Source of the DNA: CAZXBB01 sp964638815
GTDB lineage: Bacteria; Planctomycetota; Phycisphaerae; Phycisphaerales; SM1A02
Direction of reading: 5' to 3'
DNA length: 15,513 nucleotides
Assembly: GCA_964638815.1 (NCBI GenBank)
Contig: CAZXBB010000084.1
Coordinates: 1-15,513, forward strand
Below, in pieces: positions 11,708 through 15,513 of the stretch. The translations under genes and the position numbers were made by a program. Position 1 is the first letter of the stretch, and every line of letters begins with the position of its first letter. The notes below the pieces were generated by a model. It saw only the letters and a list, made by a program, of their open reading frames with translations, was not told the origin of the DNA and searched no databases.

Positions 11708-14002
11708 ATGGACGGCCGGGTGAACGGTCACAGTGCGCTGAGCGGCGATCGCATCGAGCTGATTCTGCGCCGGCTGGACGCCCTGCCGACGTTGGGGGCC
11801 GTCGCGGTCCGGCTGCTCGACCTGACGGCCGATGAAGAGGCCGACGCGAGCGAGATCACGACGCTCGTCGCGTCGGATCCGGCGCTCGCCAGCAAAGTCC
11901 TCGCGATGTGCCGGTGCCACGCGCGCGGACGCACGGGCAACGTCACGACCGTGGAGCGCGCCGTGCTGCTCCTGGGGTTCGAGGCGGTGCGGTGCGTCGT
12001 GCTGTCGGTGCGCATTTTCGAGGTCGTCGATGCGCTCGGCAACGCCGCCGGCGAGGACCGCAACGAGCCGCCGGTCTTCGACCGCAAGGCGTTCTGGATG
12101 CACTCGCTCGGCGTGGCCGTGGCCAGCGAGCAGCTCGCCCCACGCGGCACGCTCACGAAGAAGGTCTCCAGGGGCGAAGCGTTCATGGCGGGCCTGCTTC
12201 ACGACCTGGGCCAGCTCGCGCTGCACGTCCTCCTGCCGGACAGCTTCGACCAGGTGTGCCGCGTCGCGGAGACGCACAGCGCGTCGCTCGATCACGCGTG
12301 CCGGCAGATCATCGGGATCGACACGCACACCGCGGGCAAGCGTCTCGCCGAGCACTGGCAGTTGCCGGCGCCGCTCGTGGACGCGATCTGGCTGTGCGGG
12401 CAGGCGCACGAGGCGCTGCCGCCGGTTCCGCACCGCGACCTGATCTCGGTCGTGACGCTCGCGGACGCGCTGGTCCGGACCCGCTACATCAACCCGGCGG
12501 CGCACTGGCCCGCCGGCGAGAACATCGCGGCACGGTGCGTACCGGTCGGCATCTCGCGCGACGAGGCCGAGCAGGTGGCGGCTGACCTGCACAACGCGGT
12601 CACCGATCGCGCGACGGCGCTCGGCCTCATGTCCGAGCACGACCCGGCCATCCTTCTCCGCTCGATCTGCCGGGCGAACGACTCTCTCGCCCGCACGAAC
12701 CTCGGCATGCGCCAGCGGGAGGCGGTCGCCCGCCGGCAGGCCGCCGCGCTGTCCGCGCTGGCCTCGTTCCTCGAGGCCGTCCCGTCCCGGGCGTCGGCCG
12801 TCGATGCCCTCGGCCACGTGGCGGCGTCGATCCCCGCGGTGCTCGACGCGCGGGCGATCGCGGCGGTCTACGAGACGGAGGACGCGGATCGCTGGCGGCT
12901 GGTGCGATTCGCCCGCGACGGACGCGAGGTCGGTGGAGCGGACGTCGACGCCCCCGAGCACGTTACGGCGCTCCGCGCCCTCGTGCGTGATCTGCGCGGC
13001 ACGGCTCCGGCGCTCCCTTTCATGCCCTGGCTGGCCGGGGCGATGCCCTCCCACGTCGAGGTCTCGAGGCTGTACCTGTATCCGCTCGCCGGTCACGACG
13101 AGGCCTCGGCCATCTTCCTGCTCGACACCGGCGGGGAGCACCTCGAGCTTCCGCGCGGACAGGAAGGGCTGATCGAGTGCTGGCGCGCGGCTATCGGACG
13201 TGGCGTGGAGCGCGACCGCGCGGCCGCTCTCACGGAGCAGCTCGCCCATGCGAACCGCGAGCTCATCGAGACACAGGAGGCCCTGGCGCGAAGCCGCACG
13301 ATGAGCACCCTGGGCGAGGTGGCGGCGGGTGCCGCCCACGAGATGAACAACCCGCTCACGGTGATCTCCGGCCGATCGCAGATCCTCGCGCATCGTCTCA
13401 CCGATCCCGGACTGCGCGCGATGGCGGAGGAGGTCTTTGCGCAGTCCCACCGGATCAGCGACATGATCACGGCGTTGCGCTCATTCGCGGAGCCGGTCAC
13501 GCCGAACGTGAGGGCCGTGGACATCACGGACCTCGTGGTCCGGACGGTCCAGAGGCTCGATCCGGAGAACGTTCACCGGCCGCGGATCAGCACGATCTTC
13601 CCGGCGCCTCTGCCGCCGGTGCATGTCGATCCCGACCTGCTCGAAGCCGCGCTGGCGGAACTCGTGCGGAACGCGGTCGAAGCGAAAGGTTCGAGCCATA
13701 TCGAGCTGCGCGTTCAAACCGACCCCCTGGATGGTCGATTGAAGATCGAGGTGCGTGACGACGGAGCGGGGCTGGACGAACACGCGTTGCGGCATGCGTT
13801 CGACCCGTTCTTCAGCTCGCGCCCGGCCGGTCGTCAGCCCGGCCTCGGCCTGCCCCGGGCACGGCGCTTCATCGAGGCGCACCGCGGCAAGGTCTCGCTC
13901 GTCAGCGGTCCCACCGGGGGCGCCGTCGCAACGATCTGGTTGAGCAACTGGCGAGGGGAGCCGATCGAGGGATCGGAAGAGCAGGAACGCGAAGCCGCAT
14001 GA
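11708..14002 (+). CDS. Soluble hybrid HDOD-histidine kinase
   Basis: A 764-residue protein with no membrane segment. Residues about 14-215 are an HDOD domain: LPTLGAVAVRLLDL, ASEITTLVASDPALASKVL, FWMHSLGVAVASEQLA, and GLLHDLGQLAL with H165-D166. A helical segment and a weak GAF-like region follow at about 330-490. Residues 525-600 are a HisKA dimerisation helix with phosphoacceptor H544 in AAHEMNNPL. Residues 640-755 are the ATPase domain: N655 in LVRNAVEAK, DDGAGLDEH at 684-692, FDPFFSSR, and GLGLPRARRFIEAHRG. All kinase boxes are present. HDOD domains lack an agreed catalytic role and often act as signalling modules. Start ATG 11708; no good Shine-Dalgarno. It sits between an intact response regulator and a pseudo-receiver protein. 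Confidence 0.9.
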   Translation: MDGRVNGHSALSGDRIELILRRLDALPTLGAVAVRLLDLTADEEADASEITTLVASDPALASKVLAMCRCHARGRTGNVTTVERAVLLLGFEAVRCVVLSVRIFEVVDALGNAAGEDRNEPPVFDRKAFWMHSLGVAVASEQLAPRGTLTKKVSRGEAFMAGLLHDLGQLALHVLLPDSFDQVCRVAETHSASLDHACRQIIGIDTHTAGKRLAEHWQLPAPLVDAIWLCGQAHEALPPVPHRDLISVVTLADALVRTRYINPAAHWPAGENIAARCVPVGISRDEAEQVAADLHNAVTDRATALGLMSEHDPAILLRSICRANDSLARTNLGMRQREAVARRQAAALSALASFLEAVPSRASAVDALGHVAASIPAVLDARAIAAVYETEDADRWRLVRFARDGREVGGADVDAPEHVTALRALVRDLRGTAPALPFMPWLAGAMPSHVEVSRLYLYPLAGHDEASAIFLLDTGGEHLELPRGQEGLIECWRAAIGRGVERDRAAALTEQLAHANRELIETQEALARSRTMSTLGEVAAGAAHEMNNPLTVISGRSQILAHRLTDPGLRAMAEEVFAQSHRISDMITALRSFAEPVTPNVRAVDITDLVVRTVQRLDPENVHRPRISTIFPAPLPPVHVDPDLLEAALAELVRNAVEAKGSSHIELRVQTDPLDGRLKIEVRDDGAGLDEHALRHAFDPFFSSRPAGRQPGLGLPRARRFIEAHRGKVSLVSGPTGGAVATIWLSNWRGEPIEGSEEQEREAA

Positions 14003-14025
14003 CCACGCCCGTCAACATTCTCTGA
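13999..14025 (+). other. Eight-codon reading frame overlapping the kinase stop (ATGA), possible relic start
   Basis: ATG at 13999 overlaps the kinase stop TGA (14000-14002) and encodes MTTPVNIL before TGA at 14023. PVNILIVDD-type beginnings are typical of response regulators, and the next gene is a receiver protein. It may be a remnant of an earlier translationally coupled start, or a coupling peptide that hands ribosomes to the GTG at 14044. Eight codons cannot exclude chance. Confidence 0.3.
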
Positions 14026-14043
14026 TCCGGAACAGGAAGCGCC

Positions 14044-15216
14044 GTGAACCGCCGCCCGAAAAAGAGCCATCCGACGACCACGCCGCCCGCCGGGGAGAGC
14101 GCCCGTCGCACGTCCCGCACTGCCGGCCCCGCCCCCTCCACGATCCTGATCGTGGGCGGCGACCCCGAGTTCCGCGCGGAGCTCACCGGCCTGCTCCAGA
14201 CGCGGCGGCACGCCTGTTCGCACGTCAACCGGCTCGACGAGGCGCGCTGCGCGATCGGCGGGCAGCGGCACGATCTCGTGGTCCTGAACCCCGATCTGCC
14301 CGACGGCGACGGCTTCGACCTGGTTCAGCAGATCCACGACATGGCCGTCTCGACGAAGACCATGGTCTTCTCCGACACCGACTCGTTCGGCATCGCCCTT
14401 CGCGCGCTCCGCAGCGGCGCGATCGACTTCGTGCGCACGCCCGCCAACATCGACGAGATCGTGGAACGCATCGACGTGGCCCTCGTGAAGAGCCACACCG
14501 AGAAGGCGCGCGAGGACCGCATCCGGCGCGTGCACCGGATCTGCCGCGAGCTCAACTCGGCGCGCGACGAGATCTCCCAGCAGGTGGACGTGATGTGCAA
14601 CGACCTGATGCACGCGTACCGCGATCTCTCCGACCAGATCAGCGACGCGGCAATGGCCAGCGAGTTCCGCACGCTGCTGCGGCAGGAGCTCGACATGGAG
14701 GAGGTCCTCCGCACGACGCTGGAGTACCTGCTCACCAAGACCGGGCCGACGAACGCGGCCGTGTTCCTTCCGGACGCGGACCAGCACTACAGCCTCGGCG
14801 CGTACGTCAACTTCGACTGCGACCGCGAGTCCATCGACCGCCTGCTCGATCACCTCGGCGAGACGATCTGCCCGCAGATGTCGGACGAGCTCGAGCTCGT
14901 GGCGTTCGACGACGGGGGCGAGTTCGCCGAGTGGATCGGCATGGACAGCGCGTTGCTCGTCGACTCCCAGTTCCTGGCGTTCTCGTGCCACGACGCCGAG
15001 GAGTGCCTCGCGGTCGTGATCCTGTTCCGGTCGCGATCGAACGCGTACGACCCGGAGCTCGCGGGCACGCTCGACATCCTCCGCACGATCTTCGCCGAGC
15101 AGCTCGCCCGCATCGTCCGCGTCCATCACCGCTCCGGGCCCGAATGGCCGCGCGAGACAGAGGCGGACGACGAGCTCGACGACTTCGGCTACGGCTTCGG
15201 CGGGATCGCAGCGTAG
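14044..15216 (+). CDS. Pseudo-receiver protein with helical linker and GAF-like domain
   Basis: A 390-residue soluble protein from GTG 14044, which has AGGAAG just upstream. Residues 33-145 are a receiver fold by pattern (STILIVGGDPEF, HDLVVLNPDLPDGDGFDLV, MVFSDTD, SGAIDFVRTPANIDEIV). Three key positions are changed: N82 stands where the phosphoacceptor Asp should be, G39 replaces one acidic residue (D40 remains), and T132 replaces the conserved Lys. S110 is kept. Residues 150-220 are a charged helical linker, and 220-360 look GAF-like (MEEVLRTTLEYLLTKTGPTNAAVFLPD to the LAVVILFRSRSNAYDPELAGTLDIL segment). The tail is acidic. Phosphorylation by the kinase 41 bp upstream is unlikely by the usual route. 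It may instead bind a partner or ligand and modulate the kinase. No output DNA-binding or cyclic-dinucleotide domain is present. Confidence 0.8.
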   Translation: MNRRPKKSHPTTTPPAGESARRTSRTAGPAPSTILIVGGDPEFRAELTGLLQTRRHACSHVNRLDEARCAIGGQRHDLVVLNPDLPDGDGFDLVQQIHDMAVSTKTMVFSDTDSFGIALRALRSGAIDFVRTPANIDEIVERIDVALVKSHTEKAREDRIRRVHRICRELNSARDEISQQVDVMCNDLMHAYRDLSDQISDAAMASEFRTLLRQELDMEEVLRTTLEYLLTKTGPTNAAVFLPDADQHYSLGAYVNFDCDRESIDRLLDHLGETICPQMSDELELVAFDDGGEFAEWIGMDSALLVDSQFLAFSCHDAEECLAVVILFRSRSNAYDPELAGTLDILRTIFAEQLARIVRVHHRSGPEWPRETEADDELDDFGYGFGGIAA

Positions 15217-15225
15217 GAAGGGCTG

Positions 15226-15513
15226 TGTGCCCCGGTCCCTGGCTCGGCAAGGGCCGGTTGGCGTACGAACCTGCGGCCCGTCGAGCACAGGACGTCAACG
15301 TGTGCCCCGGTCCTTGGCTCGGCAAGGGCCGGGTGGCGTACGAACCTCCGACACCGTCGTTCCATGGGTCCACCACCCGGCCCGGCCCGTCGAGCACAGG
15401 ACGTCAACGTGTGCCCCGGTCCTTGGCTCGGCAAGGGCCGGGTGGCGTACGAACCTCCGACACCGTCGTTCCATGGGTACACCACCCGGCCCTGTCAGAG
15501 CACAGGACCGGGG
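15226..15513. repeat. Second array of family 1 inverted hairpin repeats, cut by window end
   Basis: Left arms starting TGTGCCCCGG lie at 15226-15259, 15301-15334 and 15410-15443. Units are 75 bp (internally shortened), 109 bp and at least 104 bp. Units two and three are almost identical over 70 bp. The right arm of the last unit (15484-15513, ACCCGGCCCTG to ACCGGGG) is intact as far as the window reaches. Earlier right arms are altered to a GCCCGTCGAGCACAGGAC form. The array starts 9 bp after the pseudo-receiver stop, so its hairpins would be in the mRNA 3' end. Confidence 0.85.

Noticed and set aside
11523..11723. 66-codon gene between the response regulator and the kinase
   Set aside because: Overlaps the kinase start, is built partly from tandem repeats, and has a basic low-complexity product without a ribosome site.
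11510..13450. 646-codon open frame on the minus strand opposite the HDOD-kinase
   Set aside because: No recognisable domain and an Arg/Val/His-heavy composition, while the plus strand has all kinase boxes.
13834..15288. 484-codon minus-strand frame opposite the pseudo-receiver
   Set aside because: Shadow frame; it runs into the repeat array and shows no family signal.

Overview
The window reads as part of a GC-rich chromosome, probably from a planctomycete close to the Phycisphaerae. This is inferred from protein style: an excisionase/MerR-type helix-turn-helix (HTH) fused to a receiver, a small HTH protein with an acidic linker and two C-terminal membrane helices, a FUN14 protein, weak Shine-Dalgarno signals and frequent GTG/TTG starts. 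No ribosomal RNA or other marker fixes the lineage. The right edge lies inside a repeat array, so it may be a natural contig break.

Left part (1-2180). A minus-strand pair encodes a cysteine-rich DUF2703-type lipoprotein (1457-783) and a SigZ-like sigma factor (704-138), which also has a cysteine-rich tail. A strong ribosome site and a 17-bp palindrome lie upstream. Behind them is a tandem array of inverted hairpin repeats (about 1717-2177). The same family returns at the right edge (15226-15513).

Middle part (2187-8049). A FUN14 membrane protein (minus) diverges from a two-gene operon (plus): a ten-helix membrane protein with C-terminal zinc ribbons and a PHP-family phosphoesterase of histidinol-phosphatase type. 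Phosphatidylserine decarboxylase (minus) converges on them. A membrane-tethered HTH protein (minus) diverges from a GbsR/MarR-type regulator (plus) across a 223-bp region that holds an AT-rich palindrome and candidate promoters. A small unknown gene follows the regulator.

Right part (8050-15216, all plus). A second, unrelated family of inverted hairpin repeats fills the gap before an FHA/coiled-coil gene. That gene abuts tsaB. Then comes a signalling group: an HTH-receiver response regulator with an intact phosphorylation site, a soluble HDOD-histidine kinase, and a receiver protein whose phosphoacceptor Asp, first acidic residue and Lys are all replaced. The last two genes are 41 bp apart.

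The most interesting items are the signalling group with its pseudo-receiver, the cysteine-rich sigma/lipoprotein pair, and the two REPIN-like repeat families, for which no transposase is present in the window. Many intergenic gaps also carry 11-14-bp tandem repeats of unrelated sequence.
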